This document shows positions 24,142 through 36,939 of a stretch of 64,000 nt of DNA, one piece after another; positions within the stretch are counted from its first letter, which is position 1; the number at the start of each line of letters is the position of its first letter. This DNA comes from Emergomyces orientalis. Taxonomy: Eukaryota > Ascomycota > Eurotiomycetes > Onygenales > Ajellomycetaceae. The notes beneath the pieces are model-generated. The model searched no databases. It had not been told where the DNA came from and saw only the letters and a program-made list of their open reading frames with translations. The position numbers and the translations under genes are program-made. Location: the NCBI GenBank assembly GCA_002110485.1, contig MOWL01000068.1, forward strand, positions 1,426,001-1,490,000, written 5' to 3'.

Positions 24142-26083
24142 GCTTGAGATTGATAAAGCACAAGGGCTTTAAGTTATGTCGTGCAACTTATATGTGGAGT
24201 TAACTATCGTGTGTTCGGTATGATGCGTCGACCAGCAAAATATAGATGCGGAAGAGGAGGCTCAACCACGCCCAATGATTGGAATTTGAGCCGCTGGCCA
24301 ATGTTTAACGAGACTTGGTATGCAGCTTTTGAAGCGACGTGGCTGATCTAGGATCCAGAGGTCAAACCGAGTCAGCGGAAAACAGAGGAATAAGATAGGG
24401 GCAATATTTATTAGTTGGATTGAGGAGGGATGAAATAAGATGTGAGAGAACAAACAGAGCTATATGGAAATGTTCAGGAGGAGGGATGGGGGTGAGGGCT
24501 GGCAAAGTTAGCTTCTTTTTTTTTGCGGGTAGCTTACACAGAGGTGTCAGGCCAAGTGATGGAACGAAGTTGTTGTAAAAAAGTGTTGTGAAGCTGAGCT
24601 CACCTGCAGAGCAAAGTATCCAGTACGAGGAAGAGACTGTGCCTCGAAATATGATAGTGTATAGGGTGGGGTGGGGGGGGACGTAGTAGTACCAGTAGAA
24701 GAAGTATCTCGTCTGTGTGGATTGGGGATAAAGGACAGGCTCGAGAACCCAGCAGCAGATTTGGGAAGTCTTTTTTAAACCAAAATATATTTGTTGTTAT
24801 TTGCTGTTGTTTGTTGTGTTGTTGTTATTGTTATTTCTTGGGATTGTTTTGGGTTTTTTCTGTGTTATTTATCGATTTCCATTCAGCCGAGCGGAGGAAG
24901 GAGAGGACGAAGCACCTGGTGGCCAGAAGAAGAGACCGAAAGTAGAGAGGGGAGGAATTAGCAGAGGAGGACGAAGGACGGGGGAGACGGCGCGATAGTG
25001 ATTTCAAATGGAGGGAGACGGGAGGGGAGGCTGCTGCGGCTAAGCAACAACGGGGCGGAGATATGGCTGATGTTGTTGAATTTGTTTTTTGGGAGGTAGG
25101 ACCTAAACCAGGAACTGCAGGAAGAATGGACGAAGAGCTGAGATTAGCAGACTGGCGGGATGGAAAGCACACTTCAATGAGATACCACTCGGAAGAAGAG
25201 CCCAAGAGAAAGTAGCAGTGGCGTCTGATGGAAGGGATTAATTAAAGGGGAGACAGAGCAGCGACCGATCTATGTATTGCTTTTGGGAGAGAGAGAGGGG
25301 GGGGGGGGTTTGTGTTTGTGAGAGAGAGTTGCTGTTGGAGTTCACCAGACAAACAAACAAACGACTAGAAGGAGAGGACTAGAGGAAGAAAGCCAACTAA
25401 AAGGATGGAGAGAGCGGAGAAGACGAGGAAGAAAGGAGAGTGGATAATAGAGAGATCAGTGAGGGAGGGACAGAGGGAGACGAGATGCAAGATTATTGTT
25501 AAAGAGAGGATGAGGATGAAGAGCAGAGGAGCAGACGAGGAGTGAGACGAGATGAGCGAGATGGAATGAAGACAGGGAACAGGGGGAGATGACAGCAACA
25601 GCAAACAACCAAGATGTTCACGGGTCTGGTGCGAGACAACTACTAGCGGGCTAAACTAGTGAGTTGTGTCCAGACGCACACAGACCATGTTGTTGATAGG
25701 GGAAATGCTTTAACCAATGGTTTAGCGGCGTTAGGGGCCAATTTAGGGGTTTGGGGCCTGTTTGGAGCCGACGGGCCCGGGGGGGGGACTTTCTAAGGTA
25801 CAGGGCGGGGCTTGGGCTGTGTCTTAACTCGCCAGGCAGGAAGATATGGGGCAATTCGTTTTCCTCAACAATTCCAGCCACTCAAAAGACGCTCTGACTC
25901 AACTAAGTACACTCCAAAACTCACCTGCTTCGAATCGATCATACCCAAATTGTTTGTAACCACTCACGTGGGGTATGGAATATGTTTGTCGCCGTTGAGG
26001 TTGTTCGTGGACGTTTCATATATTGTATACACAACCAATTTTTGTTGGAAACACTTGGGGCTATGTTCAAACACAGCTTAGGG

Positions 26084-26119
<36 letters not shown>

Positions 26120-28225
26120 AGTAAGTGAATCGACGGTGTGTTTCTCTTTTGGAGATAGCCTCTGTAGTTTGACAGCCAGTTGACGTGCGTTCTGCGAGCG
26201 AGCTGACAGGGGGGCGACAACTTGCAGGAATTAAAAGAGAGAGCTCTAGGCAGTGGGGCAAAAATGGATGTGGAGAAGAGGAATGGAAGAGACGAAAGGA
26301 AAGAGATTTCTGCTTTCAAGACCGTGTAAATGATTTGAGAGAAAAAGTAGGGGGGGGAAGAAGAAGAAGGAAAGGAAACGTAGCTGCCAAAGTGTAAGGT
26401 TTGTAGCTCTCTGCTTGGGCAGGAAGAATTATATATTAAAAAAAATTAAAAATTAAAAAAAATATATATATATTCCGTGGGAAACTGATCTTGAGAGCTT
26501 AACAGCATAAAGTTCGCCGCTCTTCTGGCTACTAGCTGCTCTATCACCATCACCAGCTAACATCTCTGCCATCACCACTTGAGAAATGCATCGTCCACCG
26601 CTGTACCCACCGCAAAACCCAATCCTCCTCTTCCCGGTACCCGATATACAGCTTCAGAGCTGAGCTAACTATGATGCACGTCACTCCGACCCTCTGCCCG
26701 CCCAAACCACAGAACTGCCAAAACCTTCTTCTCAGAGCCTGCCCACTTTAGTTGTCACTCAGCGTCGCTCAACACCTACAATAACCTGTCAGCCAAGGAT
26801 CAAAAACTTTGTCTAAACCCAAGCTTTTCTTTCTTTGTCTTCCAGACCTCTCCTTCAAAAATCTCCCCTCCCAGCAGGCCCCCCATTAATTTCTCTGCTC
26901 CCATTTGGTGGGGTTCCTTGCACAGTCTGGTTCGCAGACTCAAGTCCAGAACTTTTCTTCTTCCTGTTCCGTATTTCCACTACTTATATATACACATAGA
27001 CATAGGTATATTGTATTTAGGATGATAATAGTGATTTTTGTATATATAGACATTTATATTTATTTATACTTGTCAAGTCTCCGTTCGCGTGAAATGGGAT
27101 GTCGTCGGCCTCCGGATTTACCCGCTCGCCTAAAGCATACCTAGATCCTTCCACTCTGCTCAAGTCAAGTCATCTTATTGGCCAGCTTTGACGCGCTCCT
27201 AATTATTCCAGGCTCCCAGCCTCAGCTTCCCGCCGACGATGTGAAACTTAGCGATTGACGACGTGTGAGATTGACCACCAAACAACGCCCTTTTCCCAGC
27301 CCATTCTGTCTAGCTTTACAGATAAAACCACAGCAGTGCATGCGTGCCGTGCGTGGGCATATATAATAGCCATTGCTGATTTTATAGTTTTCCATTTTCC
27401 CCTGCCCAAGGCCGCGTCGAAGCTGGGGGTTCCAAGGCGACATAGACACGCCAATACTTGAAACACTTCAGTCGGTATGCAACAGCAACCCATCGTCTGA
27501 GTACCGAGTACCGAGTACCTCCGCCAATTGCATCCGAAAACTCCCATCTCCCGTCTCCGTAATCGCGTATTTTTCCCCTGTCTCGAGTACGACCAATAAT
27601 ACATACCGATTGTACCGGGTTGGATCCGAAAACATATTTCGAACTGCTTGTGGGTTTAGGTTTGGACAACAACTCCCCCGCGTAGGTGTGGAGGGATCGC
27701 ATTCCCCCCCCCGGATATTGGCGTTTGCATTGATCGATCCCCTGCTTGCGAGAGTCGGTGGCTGGTAACTGGTGATTGGCTAAGGGGGACGTGATTTTAT
27801 TTCATTGACGGATTCTCTTCTTTAAGCGTTGGTTTGAAAAATCGTCCCGTCCATCTCCCATCACCGTCACAATCGCCACGGCGTGAATTGGGGCTAAGTA
27901 AAAAAAGGGGGGGGGGGGTCATTGTTTCCAGCAAAAACGACAAACGATAAACGAGCTCATCCGTTCCCCGGTTTTTATGGTAGATAGAGGCGGGGAGTAA
28001 AGAGGGTTGTCAAATAATCTTCAAGGAAAGAGGTACACCTCATTTGGCGTGTTTGGGTCATTTACCAGGGACTTCTTGCCTTTGCAACAACTCTCGAACG
28101 GCAGAAAACGGCAACGACACTTTCGCCCGTATTTATAGCTTGTGCGGCGTTGGATAACCCCCTGTCAATTTTCTCTCTCCCATAGTCCCAATCCCTCTGG
28201 GAAATTGCTTGTCTTTTCCGTCACC
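24142..28225. other. Divergent 4-kb region between SSD1 and GLE1
   Basis: No gene is supported. The SSD1-proximal half (24.6-26.4 kb) is purine-rich on the plus strand (GGA/GAG runs), which is CT-rich on the SSD1 sense strand and suggests a long pyrimidine-rich 5' leader and promoter. It has a G tract (25297-25308), a (GA)n array (26087-26117), a TA-rich run (26460-26472) and another G tract (27907-27917). All long frames here are composition-driven. Confidence 0.55.
26087..26117. repeat. (GA)n microsatellite
   Basis: About 15 perfect GA dinucleotides in the SSD1 upstream region, in an otherwise purine-rich stretch. Confidence 0.9.
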
Positions 28226-30029
28226 ATGGGCAGACCACAGCTCTACTCCCCCCGTCAACCGGATAGCCCTTCGAGACAGCTTATTCTAGAGCTTGCCAGA
28301 GACCTCGAGCAGGTTCGTCTACACAACAACGAGCTCAAGAAAGTACGAGCCTACGAGCGTAAATCCTTCTATGAAAAGCTAGACCGCCTAGACCGGGAGA
28401 AGGAAGAGGTACACAATGCAGCTCTGACAGCTGCGGTTGCCAAGCGTGATGCTCTCAGGCTTGAGGCGGAGGAGATTTTGCAACTCCACCTGCGTGCAGA
28501 GGAGGAGGAAAGGAGACGGAAGGAGGAGTTGGAGAGGCAGAAGAGAGAGAAGGCTGAGCAGGAGAAGGCCGAGAGGGAACGGCGGGAGCGAGACGAGGCT
28601 GCGCAGGCGGAAGTGATGAAGAGGGCACAGGAGGAGGAGAAGAGGAGGAAGGCTGAGGAGGCTGAGAGGGCGCGGAGGGCTGTGGAGGAAGAAAAGGTTC
28701 AACGGGAACGGGAACGGGAACGCGAAGCGCAGGAAAAGAAGAAAAAGGAACAGGAGGCTGAGCGTCAGAAGGTTGAACAGGAACAGGCTAAAGCCAAAGC
28801 AGCGGAGGTTAAGAAGAAACAGCAGCAGGCGGAGCAAGCCTCAACCACAACAAAGGAAACAGTCCTGGGAGCTGCGCATCGTACTCCCCAGCAAATCGCG
28901 GAGCACCAACGATACCTTGAGCTTCATCAGCATCTCAAGAAGTTTCGGCGGTACATGGTTGCTGAAACGAAGAAGAATCCAATTCTGAAACAGCATATGG
29001 GTGACATGCGTCGCACGATAAAGAAATGCGTCGGCCAGCTCGTCACAGATGACAAGGTCGCAAACCGCACTCCCGTAAGTTGCTTTTTTATTTTATTAGA
29101 AACCCCCATCTGTTCGTTCTAGCCTAGTACTCGTGATACCCACACGCACCACATTTCACCAGCAGGTTATTCAGTTCTTTTTCTTTGACTAACCAACTCA
29201 CCCGCAACACCACGGTCAAAAACAAAACATCTAGACCAACGAAATAACCACAGTCCTCAAGAAGGCTTCAACCCTCACTGAACCCTCTGTCGACGTGCGC
29301 CAATTCCTCGCGTTCCCCCCGCAACCACTCGCTGCCAGCACCAATGAAGCCGAAACCAAAGTCCCCGCACTCCTGCTCTATCTCCTAAACATATTCTCCA
29401 AAGCCATAATTGCCCAACTCATCGCCGAAGCCGGCATAACTCCCAAATACGCCGAGCCCCTGGGCGTCCTCACTGCCCAAGTCTTCTCTATGGACTCCTT
29501 CACGTACAACGGCATCTCAATGATCGACCTCCTCCTCGCCAAATACCACGCCGTCTGCCCCGTCCTATGGGGGTTTTATGGCAACGAGGCGACAGACGCT
29601 GGTAAAGTAGCCATTGGCTGGTGGCGCGAGCGCGACGATCAACAGCACCCCGGACGCTTCATATCACCACAGACGCACGAGGAGCGCATGATCGGCCTCG
29701 GCGCAGGCTTTGCGGCGATATCACTCCGCAACTTCTCCAAGACGACACGCAAGAATCCGGTGCCTAATACGTACTTTTGGCGGGCATGTGCTAATATCTT
29801 GAATGTTCCGCTTAGGGAAATGCAGGATACACATTTGCTTGTGTTGAGTGCGTTGTTGAGGCATTCTGCGCCGAGGATTGTGGGGTTTTGGGGGGACGTG
29901 GGGCTTGCTTTATTGCGGAGGGCTGTTGTGGAGTTACCGGCGGGGTTGGGGGAGAGGAAGAGTGCAGCGAGGGCGAGTGTGGAGATTTTGAGGGATGTTT
30001 TTGTTAGGGAGAGGTGTATTTTACTTTAA
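28226..30029 (+). CDS. GLE1: Nucleoporin/mRNA export factor GLE1
   Basis: Two exons (28226..29074, 29235..30029) code for 547 residues. The start was chosen at CACCATGG rather than an upstream in-frame non-ATG. After a short N-terminal segment (SPSRQLILELARDLEQVR), a highly charged E/R/K-rich coiled coil spans about residues 75-230. The C-terminal GLE1 domain (about 235-547) has KKFRRYM, MRRTIKKCVGQL, VPALLLYLLNIFSKAIIAQ, SMIDLLLAKYHAVCPVLWG, GAGFAAISLRNF and NTYFWRACANILN. Family knowledge: with inositol hexakisphosphate, GLE1 activates the DEAD-box ATPase Dbp5 at the cytoplasmic face of the nuclear pore to release exported mRNA, and it also acts in translation. The intron has GTAAGT and a CTAG end. 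Confidence 0.93.
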
Positions 30030-32432
30030 GAGGGGGGTTGGGTTGATAACTGGAGTTGGGGGATACGCTCTGATTTGAGCTTTCTGGACTCTTTTTAAGG
30101 GATCTTGGCTGGGGATGGCGAAAGGGGTGTTGTTTTTTTATTTTAAATTCTATCTTGTCGGACGGGCATATATCTATTGATCTCCTTTAACATAGAGAAG
30201 AAGCTTATTCGGATTTGGGATGGGATAGGATGGGATGGGATAGTAGCCACCCCCCTATTTTTTTCATTATTTACCGTATTCCCACCTGCATACTCCATGC
30301 GCGTTTCTTGTTTGTGTTTATTTTCTTGCATCAAAGCGAGTGCGATTTGCCCCATACCTTTTCGCTGATAGATAGATAGGGGTTTGCTTATCGGTATGGA
30401 ATATGGAATTGGATACCTTTTACGTCCTTTTTTACTTGCTGGCGTACTATTATTTCCGGGTTGGAGGTTTCGGAGTTTGAGGGGGGGAGACGAGACGGAG
30501 TGACATCTAGCGTTTCGATACTAAAAAGGAATCTACATTTACTAAAACTTCTCTCACGCACACGTTCCAGCTACAGGATTCCACTCTGTTTCTTCCCTGG
30601 CTTGCTTTCTCTCTCCATGACTCCTAGAATCATGCTTTATTTCATCCCCAATTGAGTCGAGACGGGATGGGTCTGGAAGCAAGATGAATGGTGGGCGAGG
30701 TCTGTACCTAAATTAGGAACGACGCGACTCAACATTGAAACTGAGTTCGTTTTTATTATACGAAATATGCAAAAAAAATTGAGTATACACATTCCAGTCA
30801 ATCCATCCGTCTTAAAGGGTTTGTGGGAGAGTGTCAACGCAAGGTTGAAAGGGTGGATGGGTGGGCAGATGGAAATATGGGACATCAGACCTGGATAGCG
30901 AGTATACCCACGGATGGTACCACGCTGATCGTATACCTACAATATAAGGTAGCATTTTGGGAGCTATTATTGTATGTGTAAAGCTGCGTTGTTACCCCCA
31001 TGCCTAGTATCAATCTCATTGCCCCGTAATATAGACACTCCTTTCTTCCCCAGATACTATTCTCACCCTCTCATCCCACCGGAGAGATCAACAAAGAAAG
31101 ACGAGGAACATTTTCCCAAGCGAATTATCAATATAATCTTCTCTTGATTTCAACGTTTAATCGAATTAAGAAAACGGAAGTGGCAAAAAGTTTGAATCCA
31201 ACCCTATTTAACATACTGCCAAAATGATTTGCGGAAAGGTGTCAAACCTAAAGTTTACCCCTGTCGCCTGGCCACATTGAGAGCACATTTGATCCCTCGT
31301 CTCTACTGTATATTGGATTTTGGAAAATTGTAGACTCTAGTAATGTAGACAGCGATTGAGAGATGAAACGTGTGAGTCTTGTTGATGAGCAAGAAGGAAA
31401 AGCTTGATCTAAAAGAAAGAAAGTTTGGCATGAATGAGAAGAATTTATGGGCTTCACGAGAGTTGTATACTAGTATCTTCTTCATCAACCCTTAAGTCAT
31501 GTGGAATGCAGAAGATACTGAAAATCGTACAGGTCTGTCATAACTTTCAATCCTCAAGGGAAAGAAGACTATAAAGTTAAATATAGAGTCATTTAAGTTG
31601 TGTCACTACCTAGGTATTTACAAAACTTCTTCAGATATTCTAGGAACTCAATGTGAGGCATGGATTGTAGAAGACACTTGATTAATACATAACGTCTCTT
31701 ACATATTGGGCTAACCATTTTCTATTAAAAATGTTTGGCTTCAAGCATGTCCAGGACATCATGACTGAGATTGGATCATAGTGTAGATAGATAGCCTGTG
31801 AGATGGAGGTGCTGCCAATTAAGGTGCCTCTATTTGAATGTTGTGATAAACTCATTTCTGAACATGAAAAGACAAACATATACTAACTTACTGTTCTTGG
31901 GAGAAAATACCTGTACAAGGCACCCAGATGTGCTTCTGAAAATTGCAATCAACCATGGCACGTGAAGCAGAGGCATGGCTCTTGATATTGCCGTCTAGAT
32001 CAAATGATTTCTCGAAGCGTCAAGTCAATATTTCCCCGAGATGTCCATACGATGGTTACATAAATGTGATTTACAATTAGGTGGAATGGAATCTAAGTAA
32101 ATAAATCCGGTCTGAACCCTCTCAAACCAATAATGGAAAATGGTGTTAGCTCACGTCTTCCATAACCCCCCCCTGAACAGCAATCAAATTCCGACAAACA
32201 AAGGATTAAAATGGCAGAATAAAGAGACAACAAACTCGGCCCGGTCGTGATATTGCTTGCTGCTGCCGGTGATATCATCTTAGGCCCCTGCTTCCCACCG
32301 AGATGTTTACTCCGCTGAATTTTTCGCCCGCCACACCTACAAGGCTGCAGAAGCATATGCCAGAGCTCTACCAGAATTAGGGTAGGCACTTGCTCAGTAC
32401 ACCTTAGAACCAAACCTCACTCGCCTTATTGA
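30030..32432. other. Intergenic region downstream of GLE1
   Basis: About 2.4 kb with no supported gene. GLE1's 3' flank and that of the zinc-finger gene converge here. Only short frames occur on both strands, without domain content. Confidence 0.55.
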
Positions 32433-33068
32433 CTAGATTCCTCCACCCAAAAGTGCGCTGCAATGACCATTTTTGCATCCCTCACATAGGCGACTATTGT
32501 GAGGACCTGTGGACTCAGATGAATAGTAAGGCGAATCCATATGTATCCCACGCCATTTTTTGATGCGATATGCCACTCTATCCGCATATGATTCATCTAG
32601 AAGTGGTTGGCCAAGATCCTTACAGGACTTGCAGCGTTGATGATATACCCTTGCGTTATATTTCGCTCCAGGATACATTCGTATGGTAATGGCAATTCTC
32701 TTACTTGACCATCCATTCGAGCCACATGTTTTGTTGTGACAGATGAATCGACCCATGATGTTTGTGTCGTAGTTTTTGTCACAGCCTGCATTGTCGTCAA
32801 CGTCGTGGAAGTTGAAATAGAGACCATCTTCTTCCAACAGACGTGATACGTTCTCGTGGTGTGTTGGATGCAAGGACCATCTTTTAGCGTATGAGCGAGT
32901 ATGAGCTGAGGAGGTTTGAATGTGTTGCTCGAGAGCCTTTTTGGTTTTGAACGGTCGGTTGCAGCTGTTGCAATCGTACATCGGAACGTGGGCTGAGGAA
33001 TTTTGAATGTGTTTCTCGAGGTCATCCTTGGTCTTAAAATTCCGATTGCAAGGGCTACACCTTGCCAT
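32433..33068 (-). CDS. C2H2 plus 3CxxC zinc-binding protein
   Basis: A single exon of 211 residues starts at ATG 33068; an in-frame upstream ATG at 33131 would add a hydrophobic leader and is judged less likely. Two zinc fingers lie at about residues 3-27 (CSPCNRNF..H..H) and 32-56 (CNSCNRPF..H..H); both end in SSAH and resemble duplicated copies. The C-terminal half matches the zf-3CxxC plan: FICHNKTC, then W and a hydrophobic beta segment (AITIRMYPG), YNARVYHQRCKSC, YADRVAYRIKKWRG, and a final CEGCKNGHC. Proteins with this pairing are found in fungi and are mostly uncharacterised; nucleic acid binding is inferred from the fingers. An intron-less structure is unusual among its neighbours. 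Confidence 0.8.
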   Translation of the reverse strand: MARCSPCNRNFKTKDDLEKHIQNSSAHVPMYDCNSCNRPFKTKKALEQHIQTSSAHTRSYAKRWSLHPTHHENVSRLLEEDGLYFNFHDVDDNAGCDKNYDTNIMGRFICHNKTCGSNGWSSKRIAITIRMYPGAKYNARVYHQRCKSCKDLGQPLLDESYADRVAYRIKKWRGIHMDSPYYSSESTGPHNSRLCEGCKNGHCSALLGGGI

Positions 33069-33801
33069 AGCTGGTGAACGTAGAGCTGCTGGAACGAGAA
33101 TAATGGGACGCAACAAAAATAAAAATCTCATAGCCTAGAGCCCAGCCTTCCACTTGGACGCTTTCTTTGTGCTTTGGAAAGATAGAGGGCCCTGTTGCCC
33201 GTATATATGGCATATCATATATCAATCTATTGCCGGTATAGACCGAACGAACTGGCTTTTCCCAAGTGTATGCAGATAACCTCTCGTGGCCTGATATTAT
33301 TGGAATGGCTTACCATGCAATGAACGCCACAGTTGTTGATGCATGGAGCCTCCCGTTTGAATCCTTGTTGAAGCTTATTGGCATGTGTCTGATTTGGATC
33401 AATGCAGGTTGATGTACAGCAATATGTTTTGGGAAGTAGGAGTCCCATCCCGACCAACAGGCGCTGGTAGCTTGCCCGATGTTCGGCTCTCTTGAATCTT
33501 GCATTGTCACACTTCTTCCATCGAATACATCCTTCCATTTCGCGCCGTGCACAGAGCCCTTAATTAGTACCATAGGTATGCATCGCAAACACTACGGAAG
33601 CACAAGCCTTGCCCACCTGGCCAACTTGGGTATCGCCCCAATGTATGTCAAGATATTAGCTTTTATATTCATGTGCGCCCGCTGCGCCAATCATCTGAAG
33701 CACTGATACATCCAACAGTTTCTACTTTTGTCACTTGTGAAATAAAATCACCTCTCCAAACAGGGCAATTTTCGGTATCATTTATTCAGCGATTGTGAGC
33801 T

Positions 33802-34236
33802 TTGAAAGTCTGGTTGGATGAAATTTTGCAATTTTTGCCTAAAGTGAGATCTCCACCAATAAATGGCACTACCATCAAGCTTTGCGCAGAAAGACGTATC
33901 AGCTCATCTGGCTTATTGAATTGGGAGATATTATACTCACCCCTCCACTCAAAACCAATGCACTCAAACAAGCTGCGGAACCATTTGGGCCGAAGTCACT
34001 ATGACTTCAACATTGAAACCGATTATTGGGTAACGTCCTATGTGGCAGTCAAGAAAGACTTCTGGGACCTCGTTTGGGCTTCCCCTGGCTATGAGGGATC
34101 AGACCACGCCCTGGACAGAGTTGGATTGAATGCCAAGGACACGGGCCAGGCAAATACGGAGCGGAAAGCTGATGGCAAAGGATCTGATTTTGGAGAAATT
34201 TGGTGCCCCCAACCGCCAGAAAGGTTACAACTCTGA
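33802..34236 (+). other. Unassigned open frame, possible gene remnant
   Basis: An open frame of 144 codons with balanced, protein-like composition in its middle (around SHYDFNIETDYW and KKDFWDLVW) but no recognised domain. There is no clear partner exon on either side, and the frame is open about 30 codons upstream only in pieces. It may be a fragment of a decayed gene or chance. Listed at low confidence. Confidence 0.2.
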
Positions 34237-34351
34237 AGCAGTTCATTGAACCGTTGGAGAAATGGGTGGACCAGATGCCTGGTGCCAAAAAGGTAACAAC
34301 TTTGAACGGACGACCAAGCGTGATGAGACAGGCCATGCGACATTACTAGTG

Positions 34352-34352
<1 letters not shown>

Positions 34353-34391
<39 letters not shown>
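34353..34391. repeat. (CA)n microsatellite
   Basis: About 19 perfect CA dinucleotides in intergenic DNA, just downstream of the unassigned frame. Confidence 0.9.
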
Positions 34392-34392
<1 letters not shown>

Positions 34393-36939
34393 GATGAAGA
34401 ATTAGCAAATGAGAAAAAAAAGCAGGGATGATGAAGAGGGAATATTCAAGCAGCGGAGAAAGAAGATTTGTATAGTAATGTGCTAAACCTAATCTAAACA
34501 ATGATGGATTTTACAGGACAATTCCCCAGCCAGACACCAAGTCTTATGTTTGAGGTCTCTTCCCAGCTCCTTGTTTTCTCTTACGCATATTTCAGTATTA
34601 GATTATCTGGCAAGACCACTTTCGCTAATGGCTAGTTACATACACCGATATATTGATGCATGTCTAGAGGTTTCCAAAGCTTCCTTATCCATTTAGCTTT
34701 TGCCCATCACTGCAAGGTAGAGCTCGGCGAAACAACGGAGATATAAAACTAGTCATATCAATGTTAAGGTGAGGATTACCATCATACTACGAGCGCCCAA
34801 CTGGTAACTGCATGGGTATGAGCGAGCTGAGAATTGAGATAGAATGCAGGGGTCGTGGGAAGCAGAAGATGGGCCCAAAGAGTTTCTATGGGGCAGATTT
34901 GAGATTGTTCGACTCTGTAGTAAACCTCCCTTACAACACACATATCAGCCTACATTTTATTCTGTAGTCTATTTCATCTTCTATTCTGGCCATCGCGATA
35001 CATTATAAATATAATATTTTCCGCTGTTATATCTAAAAAGAGAGGAAGGGTTATTGACGAGAAGAAGACTTGGTATACTTCAACCCTTAAACCACGCCTC
35101 GAATTATTTTATTATTTTGATTTTTGGGTTTGTGATATCTATATAAACGAGATAGATACGCCCTGCACCACATGCCGCCGAAATTGTTCGTCCTACTAGC
35201 ATTGTCATTCTTCCCAAATCTAACTCAAGAATGGATTGATAAAAGATAGACACAGTCCTCCCCTCATTCTTTATAACCGACCTACAGTAGAACCACCCCT
35301 CATCAGACGTCAAATATCCCTTTCTGGCGCCATGCAGCGTTCGTGCACTGTGCGTTGCAGAAATAGCTACAGAGAACTCCGCAGAGAACTCGAATGAAAC
35401 GACCCCGTGTATGTCACGCATCGGACGGATTTGAAACCTAACCGGCGACTGCATTCGCTCTGGACTAGCATGGCGCGCGTGATGTGTGACTCCCTGATGA
35501 GTGGGCGTGGATAAAGCAAGCGAGCAGCGCAGACACAGATTTGGACCGCTTTGCTGTTTGGTGGAGATTTGGCTGCGGCTGGGTGGGTATGCGAGATATG
35601 AGGGTAAAGCTGCCTTAGTAGAGGAAAACTCCATTGGACTGATCATTTACCCTCTTGCACACGTAAAACAGGATTTAGCAAAACATTTTTGCAGCATTTC
35701 TCGGCTTTAGAAGAGCCAATTGGTAGACGGGGTGGTGGGTGAATCGACTAAGAGGTGCTCTGTGGATAAAAAGCTAAACGGAGGGGTGAAAGACGCCAGC
35801 TGTGATAGAGTCAGTGAAGCACAACGCGAGCTAAGGAAAATAATGGGTGATTTTTCATGTAGGGGCCCGCAACCGCGTTTAGCGCTAGAGTGGGTTGAAA
35901 GGGCAGACTGTCCTGAAAACGGTAGCTAAAGCCAATCAATTATCCCCCTTTTTCGGGAATATTGGCATTGAAAATTGAAAAGGAGCCTGTTGCGACCATG
36001 ATGTCGCGACAGATACAGGATAGAATAACAGAGACATCAGACAAAGCATCTCAGAATCAATGTGTAACCTGGGATATTCAATAATTAGTAGTTAGCTGTG
36101 AAAATATTGTTTGTTGAAATGCTGGAATATAATAATAATATATGGATAAGTTTAATAAATTAAAATAAAGTCTCATGTATATATATCTCCTTAACTCATT
36201 CTAAAATATAAACAAAATTCTAGGAAATACGAAAAGGAGAAGATGACAATCTGATTTCGAGCGGAGATACATTAACAAAAAAGAAAAATATTAAGAAAAG
36301 AAAATAGTGAAAAAATGGTGTGTGGTATCAAAAAATAGACATAAAAATAGATGGCACGACATGCGACGACGGGCCCCAACACAAAGCAAAATAGGGCATG
36401 CGACGGGGTATAAAATATTATATGCAAGAATTCGACATGATCGGGCTTGGTAGAAGGAAAAGTAAAGATAAAAAAATAAAATAAACAAAGGAAAAGGGCA
36501 GGTCTGCTAAAATAAGTGAGTGACTAGGTACGTGGGTGTGCCCAATGGCAAAATCGGGGATTAAAAATAGGGGGGTAGTTGAAAGAACAAGATATTAATG
36601 TACAATATAGACAGGATGATTTGAAAAAGCGAAAGTAGAAAAAGAGGTCAAAGCTCCGAAGGGAGCAAAACGAATGGAATCGTAAAAAGAGAAAATCGCT
36701 ATGCAAAAAGTAAATAGAAAATTAGAGAAAAGTGAAAGAGAAAAGCCAAAAATTACAATCTGTCTGCGAGATGTAGAAGATGGAAGATATAGAGAATCTA
36801 AAAATATAAAAAAAAGTAAGTTCAGAAAGACAAAAGAGGCAAAATATATATATAAAAAAAAAATAAGGTTAATCCAAACCATCTCCAACTTCCGCCTCCG
36901 CCTCCGCCTCCGCCTTACTCTTTCTTTCTTTCAATCGAT

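Larger units (their letters stand above)
33069..36939. other. Gene-poor 3.9-kb region with unassigned frames
   Basis: No gene is confidently supported. A 144-codon plus frame at 33802-34236 is listed separately. A 180-codon minus frame at 35104-35646 has no domain. A (CA)n array lies at 34353-34391. From about 36060 to 36900 the DNA is very AT-rich, forming the 3' flank of the giant coiled-coil gene; the pentamer-like CCGCCT runs at 36894-36915 precede its stop codon. Confidence 0.5.

Noticed and set aside
24831..25604. Minus frames rich in Ser and Leu upstream of SSD1
   Set aside because: They follow from the CT-rich composition of the SSD1 leader; no domain and no conserved segment.
26087..26117. 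CRISPR array or satellite
   Set aside because: The window's repeats are simple microsatellites without spacers; nothing here resembles CRISPR.
28388..28837. 149-codon minus frame rich in Leu
   Set aside because: It is the antisense shadow of the charged GLE1 coiled coil.
32433..33131. Start of the zinc-binding protein at 33131
   Set aside because: It would add a hydrophobic leader unlike any C2H2 protein. The ATG at 33068 directly precedes the first finger.
35104..35646. 180-codon minus frame
   Set aside because: No recognisable family, no signal peptide and no neighbouring exons; likely chance.
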